From positions 62,001-126,000 of the forward strand of contig CALUOK010000004.1 of assembly GCA_944322255.1 (NCBI GenBank): a stretch of 64,000 nt of DNA. Reading direction: 5' to 3'. Of this stretch, positions 23,899 to 32,778 are shown piece by piece. The stretch comes from Candidatus Methanomethylophilaceae archaeon. GTDB taxonomy: Archaea > Thermoplasmatota > Thermoplasmata > Methanomassiliicoccales > Methanomethylophilaceae. A program made the position numbers and the translations under genes. Position 1 is the stretch's first letter; every line of letters starts with the position of its first letter. The notes below the pieces were generated by a model that saw nothing but the letters and a program-made list of their open reading frames with translations, made no database searches and was not told the origin of the DNA.

Positions 23899-25266
23899 AT
23901 GAGGTGCACCAGCATGCTTCCGGAGATGATCGCAGGCGGAGAGGGGAAGACCGTGGAGTTCAAACAGGACGTGCCGAAGGACATCATGAAGTACGTGCCC
24001 ACGGCCGTGGCCTTCGCGAACACCACGGGAGGGACGATGGTGTTCGGCGTCTCCGACACCGGGGAGATCGTGGGTATAGAGGAGGGTCTCGTGAAGTCCC
24101 GCATGGAGGAGGTGTCCTGCGAGATCGGCGGCAGGACGGAGCCGACCGTGAGCTTCGAGGTGGACAGCTACTGCCTGGAGGGGAGGCACCTAATCGTGGT
24201 CGAGGTGCACAGGGGATCGCTGACCCCGTACAGGATGAAGGGCAGGGGAGTGTTCATCAGGCAGGGTCGCAACACGTTCCAGGCCTGCGAGGAGAAGATC
24301 AGGGAGCTGGAGCTCGAGAGGGTCAACCGCACCTTCGACTCCCTCCCGTTCCTAGACGGCTCCGGGAGCAGGGACGTCGCCGGGTCCGACGTGGAGGGTC
24401 TGCTGTCCCTGATGAGGGAGCACGGTCACGAGGGGTGCACCGTTGAGACTCTGGTGTCCATGGGCGTGCTCGACCTGGTCGACGGGAGGTTGGCATCGAC
24501 CGTGGCCTTCGACCTGCTCACCGCCAACCGCGGAAGGTACGAGACCAGCTGCGCCCTGTTCAGGGGTCTGAGCAAGATAGACTTCGAGGACAGGACGGAA
24601 TGCTCCGGGAACATCATGGAGCAGATCGAGACCGCGGTGTCCTTCGTGAGACGCAACATGCGCCGCAGGGCCGTGATCAAGGGGCTCTACCGCGAGGACG
24701 TCTACGATGTGCCCATCACCGCGCTGAGGGAGGCGATCGTGAACGCGCTGGTCCACCGCAGCTACGTCAACAGGGACACCGTCACGGTGACCATACTCGA
24801 CGACAGGATCGAGGTCGAGTCTCCGGGGACGCTCCTGATGCGCGCCGAGCAGCTCGGCACCGGGATGTACCGCACCCGCAACGAGGTGGTCGCCCGCTTC
24901 CTCCGCGAGGTGGGTGTCTGCGAGGTGAGGGGCACTGGTGTGCAGAGGATGCGCGAGGCCTGCCGCGCACAGGGGCTGAGGGAGCCGATCATAGAGGAGG
25001 TGGAGGACCATGTGCGCGTCACGTTCTTCAAGGAGTCCGGACAGGACAGGATACCCGCCCTCGGGATGCAGGAGCGCAGGATGCTGGAGATCATGTCCAG
25101 GGACCCGGACGTGACCCAGGACAGGCTGGCGGAGGAGCTGGGGATATCGAAGGCGTACGTGGCGAAGCTGGTGCGCCATTCCAAGGACAGGGGGCTGCTG
25201 GTCCGCGACGCGACCGTGAGGAAGGGCGGATGGGCCGTGGACCTGGAGCGTCTCGAGAGGATGTGA
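23899..25266 (+). CDS. AlbA_2 (Schlafen-type) domain protein with helix-turn-helix tail
   Basis: 455 residues if started at ATG 23899, which directly precedes the conserved domain; the frame is open upstream to 23797. The N-terminal AlbA_2 domain shows EGKTVEFKQDVPKD, NTTGGTMVFGVSDTGEIVG and the nucleic-acid-binding HLIVVEVHRGSLTPYRMKG. A RecG-like/HATPase-related C-terminal region follows (ALREAIVNALVHRSYV, IEVESPGTLL), then a winged helix (QDRLAEELGISKAYVAKLVR). This family is usually annotated as a transcriptional regulator or ATP-binding protein; some relatives act in stress or defence. It probably binds the repeats at 23765-23815. Confidence 0.87.
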   Translation: MRCTSMLPEMIAGGEGKTVEFKQDVPKDIMKYVPTAVAFANTTGGTMVFGVSDTGEIVGIEEGLVKSRMEEVSCEIGGRTEPTVSFEVDSYCLEGRHLIVVEVHRGSLTPYRMKGRGVFIRQGRNTFQACEEKIRELELERVNRTFDSLPFLDGSGSRDVAGSDVEGLLSLMREHGHEGCTVETLVSMGVLDLVDGRLASTVAFDLLTANRGRYETSCALFRGLSKIDFEDRTECSGNIMEQIETAVSFVRRNMRRRAVIKGLYREDVYDVPITALREAIVNALVHRSYVNRDTVTVTILDDRIEVESPGTLLMRAEQLGTGMYRTRNEVVARFLREVGVCEVRGTGVQRMREACRAQGLREPIIEEVEDHVRVTFFKESGQDRIPALGMQERRMLEIMSRDPDVTQDRLAEELGISKAYVAKLVRHSKDRGLLVRDATVRKGGWAVDLERLERM

Positions 25267-25279
25267 GAAGGGGGAAGGG

Positions 25280-25299
25280 TCCCGGGACGTCGCCCGGGA
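25280..25299. terminator. GC hairpin between convergent genes
   Basis: TCCCGGG (25280-25286) and CCCGGGA (25293-25299) with a 6-nt loop between the AlbA-domain gene and the archaeosine TGT gene. Confidence 0.45.
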
Positions 25300-25313
25300 T
25301 TGAAGGAAGGGGA

Positions 25314-27245
25314 TCACTCGTCGTCCGAGCCGGACCTGACCTTCACGGCCATGCCCTTCCTCATCTGCCTCATCTCGGACTCAACCAGGAACGCGCGGCC
25401 GGTGGCGATGGGCCTGTCGTCCTTGTCGGTGACGATGACCTCCTCCATGGGCCTGACCTCGGGGTCGCAGGAGAGGACGAACTGGCAGAACACGTTCTTG
25501 CCCTCGGACACGAAGGGCACGGCGTCGTCGGATACGGCGACCCTCATGTGGGGCGCGGGGACGGCGGCGACGATCCTCTTGGCGCCCTCCATCCTCAGGG
25601 TGTACATCCCGTCTCCGGCGCGCATGGAGAGCACGTGCTCCCCGTCGGATATGACGTTCCTGATCTTGCCTGTCTTCCTGCTGGTCACCAGCTCCACGGG
25701 CTCCCTGAACAGGGCGTCCGCGGCCTCGATTCCGAACTGGTACCTGGCGACGGCCTTGGCCCTGATCTTGTCGGCATCGAACTCCTCGGTGCCGTCGTCG
25801 GGGACCTTGCTGCCCTCGATGGCGGTCTCGAACCCGGCCATGCTGAGGAACTGGAAGGTGAGCCTCTCGGACTCTGTCTCGGTCTCGGCGTCGGGTATGG
25901 AGGGGAAGAGCGACTGCGCCAGGGGGTACAGCTCGTCCAGCTCGGCGGGCACGGGACCCCAGGGGGACACCACGATGGGGGTGTACCCGGCGCGCCTGGC
26001 CCTGGCGAACTGCTCCGCGTAGGGGCGGCTGTACGGCTTCCCCTGAGTGTCCTCGAAAAGGGCCGCCTTCTTCGTGGGCGGGACGTACCTGGTGTCGAGC
26101 CTGTCCAGGTAGCGCCTGTAGACGGGGCGGCTGCGGGACTCGGGACCGGTGTAGAACACCGCCCCCTCCCTGCTGATGGGGTCGTAGAGCTCCATCTGCG
26201 CCTGGTACTCCCTCAGCCTCCTGAGGCCGTCCAGCAGCGCGGGGTGGGCCCTGCACCTGATCTCGGCCAGCTCCCAGAGCCTGCCCTCCCTGATGTACCT
26301 CCTCACGGTGGCCAGCTCCTGGGTGATCTGGTACAGGTTGTGTTCGGCGATGAGCTTGGAGCGCTTGGACTTGTCCATCCTCCTGAGCTCCTCGATGGTG
26401 ATGCCGCGGCAGGCGGGGCAGTTGCAGTCCAGGGACTGCATGTCCTGCAGGCGGTGAGTGCCGGTGACGTCCATGAGGCGGTCGTCGCGGGCGTAGAGTG
26501 CGTAGGACGCGGAGTCGAAGAGGTCGCATCCCATGAGCGTGGCGAGGGCCAGGAGCATGGGGTGGCCGCATCCGAACAGGTGGACGGGGCGGCTGGGGTT
26601 GAGGCCCTTCTTGGAGGACATGACAACGTCGACCAGCTCCGCGTAGCGGTACTGCTCCATCAGGGGCACGACGCCGCCGATGGGGTGGACGTCCACGTCC
26701 ATGGAGGCCATGGCCGAGGCGCTGTACTCCCTGAGGTCGGTGTATATGGAGCCCTGGACCACTCCGTTGATCATCATGTCGCCCTTCATCCCGCAGGCCT
26801 GCTGGGTGCGCTCGAGGGTGGTCTCCAGGGACCTCCTGGTCTTCTCGTGGGACCAGTCGGGCTCGGTGAAGATGTCGAGGACGGTTCCGATGTCGGTGCC
26901 GATGGACTTCTGGAACTCGACGATCTCCTCGTTGGTGACCTCCACCTCGCCGTACATGTGGCTCTGGAAGGTGCCGGAGTCGGTCATGATGACGCCGGGG
27001 AAGTCGAGGAGCTCGTGGAGCCCCTTCTGCTGGGCCTCCTCCTTGAGCTTGGGCGTGTTGCGTATGATGTACGAGTTGGTGATGAGCGCGCGGAAACCGA
27101 ACCTGTCGTAGAGCTCCCTCGGCTCGACCGTGCGTATCTTGGGGTTGACGACGGGCAGGAGCGCGGGTGTCTCCATGGTCTTGCCCGACTTCGTTGTGAA
27201 TTTGCCTATCCTGGCGAGTCCGTCCCTTCTGACAATCTCGAACAT
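25314..27245 (-). CDS. tgtA: Archaeosine tRNA-guanine transglycosylase
   Basis: 643 residues, full-length archaeal enzyme that swaps guanine-15 of tRNA for preQ0 on the way to archaeosine. Catalytic region MTDSGTFQSHMYG carries the active-site Asp; VQGSIYTDLREYSA and VHPIGGVVPLMEQYRY follow; the zinc site is C-x-C-x2-C (DCNCPACRG) with a downstream His. Middle adaptor domains and a C-terminal PUA domain (NVFCQFVLSCDPEVRPMEEV to the end) are present, so it is the undivided form. The TATA box TTATATAA at 27267-27274 predicts a leaderless transcript from 27245. It is one of the clearest archaeal markers in the window. Confidence 0.96.
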   Translation of the reverse strand: MFEIVRRDGLARIGKFTTKSGKTMETPALLPVVNPKIRTVEPRELYDRFGFRALITNSYIIRNTPKLKEEAQQKGLHELLDFPGVIMTDSGTFQSHMYGEVEVTNEEIVEFQKSIGTDIGTVLDIFTEPDWSHEKTRRSLETTLERTQQACGMKGDMMINGVVQGSIYTDLREYSASAMASMDVDVHPIGGVVPLMEQYRYAELVDVVMSSKKGLNPSRPVHLFGCGHPMLLALATLMGCDLFDSASYALYARDDRLMDVTGTHRLQDMQSLDCNCPACRGITIEELRRMDKSKRSKLIAEHNLYQITQELATVRRYIREGRLWELAEIRCRAHPALLDGLRRLREYQAQMELYDPISREGAVFYTGPESRSRPVYRRYLDRLDTRYVPPTKKAALFEDTQGKPYSRPYAEQFARARRAGYTPIVVSPWGPVPAELDELYPLAQSLFPSIPDAETETESERLTFQFLSMAGFETAIEGSKVPDDGTEEFDADKIRAKAVARYQFGIEAADALFREPVELVTSRKTGKIRNVISDGEHVLSMRAGDGMYTLRMEGAKRIVAAVPAPHMRVAVSDDAVPFVSEGKNVFCQFVLSCDPEVRPMEEVIVTDKDDRPIATGRAFLVESEMRQMRKGMAVKVRSGSDDE

Positions 27246-27282
27246 CGGGGATGGGATAAAAGGGGGTTATATAAAAGGGGGC

Positions 27283-27297
27283 GGGGGACGGTCCCCC
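27283..27297 (-). terminator. Short GC hairpin after the 27302-27709 gene
   Basis: GGGGG (27283-27287) and CCCCC (27293-27297) flank ACGGT just past the stop of the gene on the minus strand and just before the TATA box of tgtA. It could end the upstream transcript. Confidence 0.4.
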
Positions 27298-27301
27298 GGG
27301 A

Positions 27302-27709
27302 TCACTCGATGATGTCGATCCTGTTCCTGTTGCAGTCGGCGTACACCTTGGCGATTGCGTTCTTCATGATCGTGTCGGGGACGTCCTCCACGTGCTCCCT
27401 CTTCCAGTCCAGGGTGGGCCTGCCGAACTTCACCATGCTGGGCTTGCCGAGGTCGCAGGACTCCTCCGCGTCCAGCATCTTGATCTCCAGCCCCTCGATG
27501 ATCTCGGGGATGGTCCTGCCGTTGATGTACACCTCGCTCTTGCCCTCGTCGATGACGGTGTCGGTGAACTTGCAGGAGATGTCGGCCATCTGCATCTCGA
27601 AGATCAGGTCCTTGATGTAGGAAGCCATGGCGGCGTTGGTCCTCCTGCGGATGGTGGGGTCCTCCGGGTCCTTGGAGGTGTGCCTGTACTCGATGTCGAT
27701 CATAGCCAT
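27302..27709 (-). CDS. Hypothetical protein, possibly DUF2703-like
   Basis: 135 residues starting MAMIDIEYRHTSKDPEDPTIRRR. It has an alternating alpha/beta pattern with EVYINGRTIPEIIEGLEIKM and one cysteine after a DAEES segment (EESCDLGK). The order strand, helix, INGR strand, Cys region recalls DUF2703 thioredoxin-like proteins, but the CxxC expected near the N-terminus is missing. No membrane segment. It lies upstream of tgtA on the same strand, yet tgtA has its own TATA box. Function unknown. Confidence 0.6.
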   Translation of the reverse strand: MAMIDIEYRHTSKDPEDPTIRRRTNAAMASYIKDLIFEMQMADISCKFTDTVIDEGKSEVYINGRTIPEIIEGLEIKMLDAEESCDLGKPSMVKFGRPTLDWKREHVEDVPDTIMKNAIAKVYADCNRNRIDIIE

Positions 27710-27809
27710 GGTGGAGGGGAATGTAACGTCGTTAATAACCTTGGTGCCGACGACGGCCGGGGTTTCCGAGGTGTTAAGGTTTTGATAGTCCCGAGTCGTT
27801 CACGGTGCC

Positions 27810-29726
27810 ATGGCAAGGCCGGCAGCCCTCATCGTCATTATCGCCGTGGTCATCGCGGTCGCGGGCGTCGTTCTCATGACGGATGACGACGCGAAATCGT
27901 GGTCCATAACGTACGAGACCGGAGGGGGACAGCTGCCGGACGGCTCGCCGACCGGCTACACCGAGGGGGACAGCCTCCCCCTTCCAGAGCCGGTGATGGA
28001 CGGCCATGTGTTCATGGGGTGGTTCTCCGACCCGGAGCTCACGGACCCGGTGCAGTCGATAGCCCCGGGCATGTCCGGGGACCTGGTCCTCCACGCGTAC
28101 TGGATCCCGGCGGTAGAGCACACGGTCACCTACGTCCTGGACGGCGGGCGGCTGCCGGATGACGCCTCCCGCACCTTTGTCGGAGGCGTCGGGATGACGC
28201 TCCCCGTCCCGGAGCGCGACGGGTACAGGTTCGCCGGCTGGTTCGAGGACGAGGACCTCACCACGCCGGTCGTGGTCCTCGGCAGGGACGTCCTCTCCGA
28301 CATCACCGTCTACGCCTGCTGGGACCCGGACGACCGCGTCGGCACAGGCCTGACATGGGATGTCTCCGGGGAGTACTACAACGGCAGCATCAGGCACACC
28401 ATGTCCGGGACCGTCTCCCAGGAGTGCCTGGCGGAGAGGGGCGGCCTCTACTACATCCAGACCCGCTACGACGTCACGTACAGCTGGCCCGGAGGGTCCT
28501 CGCTCAACGACAGCGTCACCGGCGGATGGGTCGGCACGGGCACGGCCGGCCTGACATACGTCAGCGTGGAGGAGGTAAACGGCTACACCTGCACGGTGTG
28601 GGATGACGGCGAAGGGCAGAGGTACTGGCTTTACCACCTGGACCTACAGGTCAGGATCGCCGTGGAGGACGGTTCCACGGACATAGTCTACGATCTGATC
28701 GAGACATACGGTTTCGTTCCGGAGACGGAGTTCGTCCCCCGGGTGTCGGTCGAGTATCCCCTGAGGGTCTCCGGCGTCGGCGCCATCGGGATCGGGGACA
28801 GGCTGGTGCTGACAGCCTCCGGGGACGGGTTCACCGGATGGTACTCCGGGGACGAGCTGCTGACCGAGGACAGGACCCTGGTGGTGGAGCGCGCCGATCC
28901 GACTGGGACGTACGAGGCCCGCGCCGCCGATGGGTATATGGTCCTGGATTCCGGGACGGAGACCCTGGACTCGTACGGATTCGGCACCGGGACCAGGGTC
29001 ACCGGCTCCCATGGAGGCGAGGTGTCGGGAGACCTGTCGGAGCTATCCCCAGGGTACTACATGGCGGAGGTCCGCGACGGGGATGTCACGCGCTACATGG
29101 AGTTCTTCGTGGACGAGGTCCGCGACCTGTCCTGGACCTGGTCGCTCGGCGGCACGGGGTACACGGTGTCCCTCGAGGTACGTCTCAGCGACGTGTACAG
29201 GTACACGTACGACGACCCCTACGGCAACGTCCGCATCGTCATCTCCGACCCGGAGTACGTGGCCACCTTCCACACATCCTCGGACCGGTACATCATGGAC
29301 ATCGCGGGGCAGCTGTCCGCGCAGGCCCCTTCCATGGACCGCGCCGGGTTCGCCCGCCTGATCCTGTCCTTCGCGCAGTGCGTCGACTACGTCACGGACA
29401 TGGACTCGACGGGGAGGAACGAGTACTGGAAGTACCCCCTGGAGACCCTGTGGGACGGCGGCGGGGACTGCGAGGACAAGGCCATCCTCTGCGGGGCGCT
29501 GATGATAGCCTGCGGGTACGACGTGGCGTTCGTACTGTTCGACGACCACGCGATGACGGCCGTGGATGTGGACGTGGAGAACCCAGAGCACTGGGTGGAG
29601 CAGGACGGTCACAGGTACGTCCTCTGCGAGACCACCAGCGACTGGGACATTGGCAGGACGTCGCCAGGCCATGCGGAGTCTGACATCCTCTACTGGTGCC
29701 CCGTGAAGCCTGAGGACACAGTATAA
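27810..29726 (+). CDS. Membrane-anchored surface protein: two InlB-type repeats and a transglutaminase-like domain
   Basis: 638 residues. An N-terminal hydrophobic helix (residues ~5-23) anchors or exports it. Two Listeria/Bacteroides-type InlB B-repeats follow (ITYETGGGQLPDG...FMGWFSDPEL; VTYVLDGGRLPDD...FAGWFEDEDL). Beta-rich modules come next, then a transglutaminase-like cysteine protease fold with Cys554 in GGDCEDKAIL and His580 in FDDHAMTAVDV. It is likely outside the cell, as peptidase, cross-linking or binding protein. Such repeats are widespread in gut microbes. The minus-strand protein at 31498-32778 is a paralogue lacking the catalytic Cys. Confidence 0.85.
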   Translation: MARPAALIVIIAVVIAVAGVVLMTDDDAKSWSITYETGGGQLPDGSPTGYTEGDSLPLPEPVMDGHVFMGWFSDPELTDPVQSIAPGMSGDLVLHAYWIPAVEHTVTYVLDGGRLPDDASRTFVGGVGMTLPVPERDGYRFAGWFEDEDLTTPVVVLGRDVLSDITVYACWDPDDRVGTGLTWDVSGEYYNGSIRHTMSGTVSQECLAERGGLYYIQTRYDVTYSWPGGSSLNDSVTGGWVGTGTAGLTYVSVEEVNGYTCTVWDDGEGQRYWLYHLDLQVRIAVEDGSTDIVYDLIETYGFVPETEFVPRVSVEYPLRVSGVGAIGIGDRLVLTASGDGFTGWYSGDELLTEDRTLVVERADPTGTYEARAADGYMVLDSGTETLDSYGFGTGTRVTGSHGGEVSGDLSELSPGYYMAEVRDGDVTRYMEFFVDEVRDLSWTWSLGGTGYTVSLEVRLSDVYRYTYDDPYGNVRIVISDPEYVATFHTSSDRYIMDIAGQLSAQAPSMDRAGFARLILSFAQCVDYVTDMDSTGRNEYWKYPLETLWDGGGDCEDKAILCGALMIACGYDVAFVLFDDHAMTAVDVDVENPEHWVEQDGHRYVLCETTSDWDIGRTSPGHAESDILYWCPVKPEDTV

Positions 29727-29751
29727 GAACGTGGGAGGGGGTGAGGGGCGC

Positions 29752-30540
29752 ATGGAAACCCCGTTCTCCCAGTACATGGAACGCGTCCGCGGCTCCAGGC
29801 CGCTGGTGCACCATATAACCAACTACGTCACAGTGAACGACTGCGCGAACATCTGCATCTGCGCGGGAGGGTCCCCCGTCATGACCGACGGCGAGGACGT
29901 GGCGGAGATGGTGTCGATCTCATCCTCATCGGTCCTCAACATAGGCACACTCAACTCCAGGACCGTCGCGTCCATGGAGGTGGCCGCGGAGACCGCCGAA
30001 TCGAAGGCTGTGCCGTTCCTCCTGGATCCCGTCGGGGCCGGGGCGACGGGGTACCGCACAGAGGTCTCCGAGAGGCTAATGTCCATGGGTCCGGCCGTGA
30101 TCAAGGGGAACGCCGGGGAGATCGGCGTGCTGGCCGGGACCGGAGGGGACGTCAAGGGAGTGGACTCCCGCGGGGCGACCGACGCCGCGGCCTCCACGGA
30201 GGCTCTCGCCCGGAGGACAGGGGCGATCGTCGTGGCCTCCGGCGAGGTGGACTACATCTCGGACGGGAAGGTCACCCTTAGACTCTCCAACGGCACCGGG
30301 ATGCTGGAGAACGTGTCCGGGACGGGGTGCATGCTCTCCTCCGTGGTCGGATGCTACATCGGGGCCTGCGGGGCCGACATCATGGCTGTGGCCGCGGCCG
30401 TCACCGTGTTCAACGTGGCCGCGGAGCTGGCTGTCGGGAACTGCAGGGGTCCGGGAACGTTCAAGCCCGCGCTGATGGACGCGCTGCACTCCCTGGACGG
30501 GGACACCCTGGACGCCAGGGCCAGGTGGGAGAGGGCATGA
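29752..30540 (+). CDS. thiM: Hydroxyethylthiazole kinase
   Basis: 262 residues from ATG 29752, which follows the purine-rich GGGAGGGGGTGAGGGG; a longer frame starts at 29731. ThiM hallmarks: PLVHHITNYVTVNDCAN, GGSPVMTD, LDPVGAGATGYR, the kinase loop ENVSGTGCMLSS. It phosphorylates the thiazole moiety of thiamine with ATP, a salvage reaction. It stands apart from the thi operon at 35-39 kb and is coupled to the carbonic anhydrase gene by an ATGA overlap. Confidence 0.96.
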   Translation: METPFSQYMERVRGSRPLVHHITNYVTVNDCANICICAGGSPVMTDGEDVAEMVSISSSSVLNIGTLNSRTVASMEVAAETAESKAVPFLLDPVGAGATGYRTEVSERLMSMGPAVIKGNAGEIGVLAGTGGDVKGVDSRGATDAAASTEALARRTGAIVVASGEVDYISDGKVTLRLSNGTGMLENVSGTGCMLSSVVGCYIGACGADIMAVAAAVTVFNVAAELAVGNCRGPGTFKPALMDALHSLDGDTLDARARWERA

Positions 30541-31076
30541 TCGACGACATCCTGGAGTTCAACAGGCGCTTCGTCGCCGAGAGGGGGTACGAGAGGTACG
30601 TCACCGACAAGTACCCGGACAAGAAGGTCGCGGTGGTCACGTGCATGGACACAAGGCTCACCGAGCTCCTGCCGGCCGCTCTCGGCCTCAGGAACGGGGA
30701 CGCGAAGATTATCAAGAACGCCGGAGGGACGGTGCTGAAGCCGTTCTCCACCGAGGTCAGGAGCCTCCTGGTCGGCATCTACGAACTGGGTGTCGAGGAC
30801 ATCATGGTCATAGGGCACACGGACTGCGGCGCCCAGCATATCAGCGGCCCGGACATGATCGAGGCCATGAAGGCCCGCGGCATACCCGAGGAGAGGATCG
30901 AGGCCTGCAGGTACTTCGACGTGGACTTCGACAGCTGGCTCTGCGGCTTCGACTCCGTGGAGGAGTCGGTCAGGTCGTCCGTGGACATGCTCAGGCGTCA
31001 TCCCCTGATCCCGGAGGACGTCCGCGTCTGGGGTTTCATAATCGATTCGGTCACGGGCGAGCTGAGGGCGGTCTGA
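30537..31076 (+). CDS. Beta-class carbonic anhydrase
   Basis: 179 residues. Zinc ligands and dyad in CMDTR and GHTDCG, the Cys-(Asp-x-Arg)...His-x2-Cys arrangement of beta carbonic anhydrases, with KIIKNAGGTVL between. It hydrates CO2 to bicarbonate in the cytoplasm, useful for carboxylation reactions. The ATG overlaps the thiM stop by 4 nt (ATGA). Confidence 0.94.
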   Translation: MIDDILEFNRRFVAERGYERYVTDKYPDKKVAVVTCMDTRLTELLPAALGLRNGDAKIIKNAGGTVLKPFSTEVRSLLVGIYELGVEDIMVIGHTDCGAQHISGPDMIEAMKARGIPEERIEACRYFDVDFDSWLCGFDSVEESVRSSVDMLRRHPLIPEDVRVWGFIIDSVTGELRAV

Positions 31077-31078
31077 GA

Positions 31079-31465
31079 TCACATCATCTTCAGGCTGCCG
31101 GTGACCTTGTCGATCTCGCTCTCGGGGGCGGGGCCGATGCCGACGCACGTCTGGCTCCCGGGCTCGACCTGGGTCCTGCCGGCGTCGGTTATCATGCAGG
31201 TGTAGAGGCCGCTGCTGCGGGCCTCGTTCATGTACCTGATCATCTCGTCCTTGTTGGCCACCTTGAGGACGACCTTCTTCTGGCCGCCGGACATCCAGGC
31301 GTCGAAGGACTTCCTGTCCATCTTCTGGGCCCTGAGCGCCAGCTCGACCGATGCGTGTCCCACCTGGGCGGCCATCTTGCCCTTGCCCATGTCCAGGTCC
31401 GTCCTGACCAGGACGACGACTTTGTATTCCTCATCAGACCTGACGACTTTGAATCCGAAGCCCAT
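31079..31465 (-). CDS. pth2: Peptidyl-tRNA hydrolase, archaeal/eukaryal type
   Basis: 128 residues. VVVLVRTDLDMGKGKMAAQV followed by GHASVELAL is the Pth2 core; YTCMITDAGRTQVEPGS and the final TCVGIGPAPE complete the fold. It releases peptides from peptidyl-tRNA after abortive translation. I choose ATG 31465: the TATA box (TATAAAT, about 31487-31494) predicts transcription to begin right there. ATG 31477 in frame is possible. It ends 2 nt from the convergent carbonic anhydrase stop. Confidence 0.95.
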   Translation of the reverse strand: MGFGFKVVRSDEEYKVVVLVRTDLDMGKGKMAAQVGHASVELALRAQKMDRKSFDAWMSGGQKKVVLKVANKDEMIRYMNEARSSGLYTCMITDAGRTQVEPGSQTCVGIGPAPESEIDKVTGSLKMM

Positions 31466-31497
31466 GGGCCGCGCCATCCTGTCGCGATTTATATCGA

Positions 31498-32778
31498 TTA
31501 CGGAAGCGCCACGCCACTGTCCGCGGAGGCGTCCTGCCCGTAGTAGGTGAACCTGCCGTTGGAGTACCCGTAGCCCTCGCCGACGCATCCCAGCGGCACG
31601 CGGCCTCCGGAGACGTCGGTCAGCGCTGTCGACACGTTGCCGGTCCTGACGACCAGGACGTGGTACCCATAGGGCGCCTCCGGCTCAGCGAAGCCGTCGA
31701 CGGTCAGGGTCATGAACGCGTGGTTGTGGATGACCGCTATGCCCGCGTCGTACCCGCACGCGCGCAGCAGGGACGCCGCCAGGACTGACAGGTCCCCGGA
31801 GTCGCCGGCGCCGGTGTACAGCGTCTCGGATGGGAACGCCCAGTACGTGGACGTGGAGTTGTAGAACGTGTCCGATCCCGACACCATGCAGCTCTGCACG
31901 AAGCACAGGATGTAGTCGGCGAACCTCTGGTCGGTCACCGACGCGGACGGGTCGGCGTCCAGATATTCGGAAGTGAGCCTCTGTGCCAGCACGCCCACCG
32001 CGCCTTCGGTGGTGATGAAGCGGCATCCGGACTCGGCCGTCCTTCCGGTCCTGTCGGAGGCGTAGGCCGCGTCGTCTGACGAGTAGTGCCTGTACTCGGC
32101 GTACGGGACGTCCACGTAGACGGTGTAGCTCTCGCCTTCGAAGGAGAAGCTGTACTGCGTGCGGACGTCCCCGCGGTACTCTATGGTCCCGGTGTACACG
32201 GACGACTCCCCGGTCTCGGACGAGGTGCAGCTCACGGTCACGGTGTACACCCCGATGTACGGGCTCACCCATGTGAGGTCGGGGGCGGTCTTGGTGATGG
32301 TCTGGGTCCTGTTCAGGAACTCGTCCCTCAGGATCCACGTGAAGCCGTCGAACCCGCTCGATGCGCTGTCGGAGAGCCTTATGACCAGTCTCCCGCCGTC
32401 CAGGGACGCGCTCATGTCGCCGTCGTCGAAGCATCCGCCGAGCTCGATGTAGTCGGTGTCGGAGATGATGATGGCGTCGTCCGAGGGGCCTATGTTCCCC
32501 TCCCCGGCGTCATCCGACCACGGCGTGCCCATGGCGAGGAGTACGGCTATGACCGCCACGATCACCACCGCTATGACGGCCGCCGACGCCAGGTGCCTGA
32601 AGCGCCTGTCGTCCTGGACGTCCATCAGGATGAACCTGAGCTTGCGGTGGCTCCTGCGGGAGATGTTCTGGCCGCAGCTGGGGCAGAAAAGGGCGTCCCG
32701 ACCCACCTCGTTGCCGCAGTTAGGGCATCTCGTGGTGCGGTCAGTATATTCCGACGTGCCTGTACTTGATGACGACAT
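31498..32778 (-). CDS. Zinc-ribbon membrane protein with degenerate transglutaminase-like domain
   Basis: 426 residues. A cytoplasmic N-terminal zinc ribbon (CPNCGNEVGRDALFCPSCGQ, residues ~18-37), one membrane helix (~62-85, AVIAVVIVAVIAVLLAM), a beta-rich outer part, then a transglutaminase-like fold. The alignment point GDSGDLS replaces the catalytic GDCEDKA of the protein at 27810, so Cys is Ser327; the downstream His (VIHNHAF) remains. It therefore probably binds rather than cleaves. Its first 38 nt overlap the end of the large regulator gene upstream, suggesting co-expression and a joint sensor role. Confidence 0.82.
   Translation of the reverse strand: MSSSSTGTSEYTDRTTRCPNCGNEVGRDALFCPSCGQNISRRSHRKLRFILMDVQDDRRFRHLASAAVIAVVIVAVIAVLLAMGTPWSDDAGEGNIGPSDDAIIISDTDYIELGGCFDDGDMSASLDGGRLVIRLSDSASSGFDGFTWILRDEFLNRTQTITKTAPDLTWVSPYIGVYTVTVSCTSSETGESSVYTGTIEYRGDVRTQYSFSFEGESYTVYVDVPYAEYRHYSSDDAAYASDRTGRTAESGCRFITTEGAVGVLAQRLTSEYLDADPSASVTDQRFADYILCFVQSCMVSGSDTFYNSTSTYWAFPSETLYTGAGDSGDLSVLAASLLRACGYDAGIAVIHNHAFMTLTVDGFAEPEAPYGYHVLVVRTGNVSTALTDVSGGRVPLGCVGEGYGYSNGRFTYYGQDASADSGVALP

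Noticed and set aside
24600-27620. A plus-strand frame of about 1000 codons opposite tgtA
   Set aside because: Shadow of tgtA and the AlbA-domain gene; composition is unlike real protein and no domain is seen.
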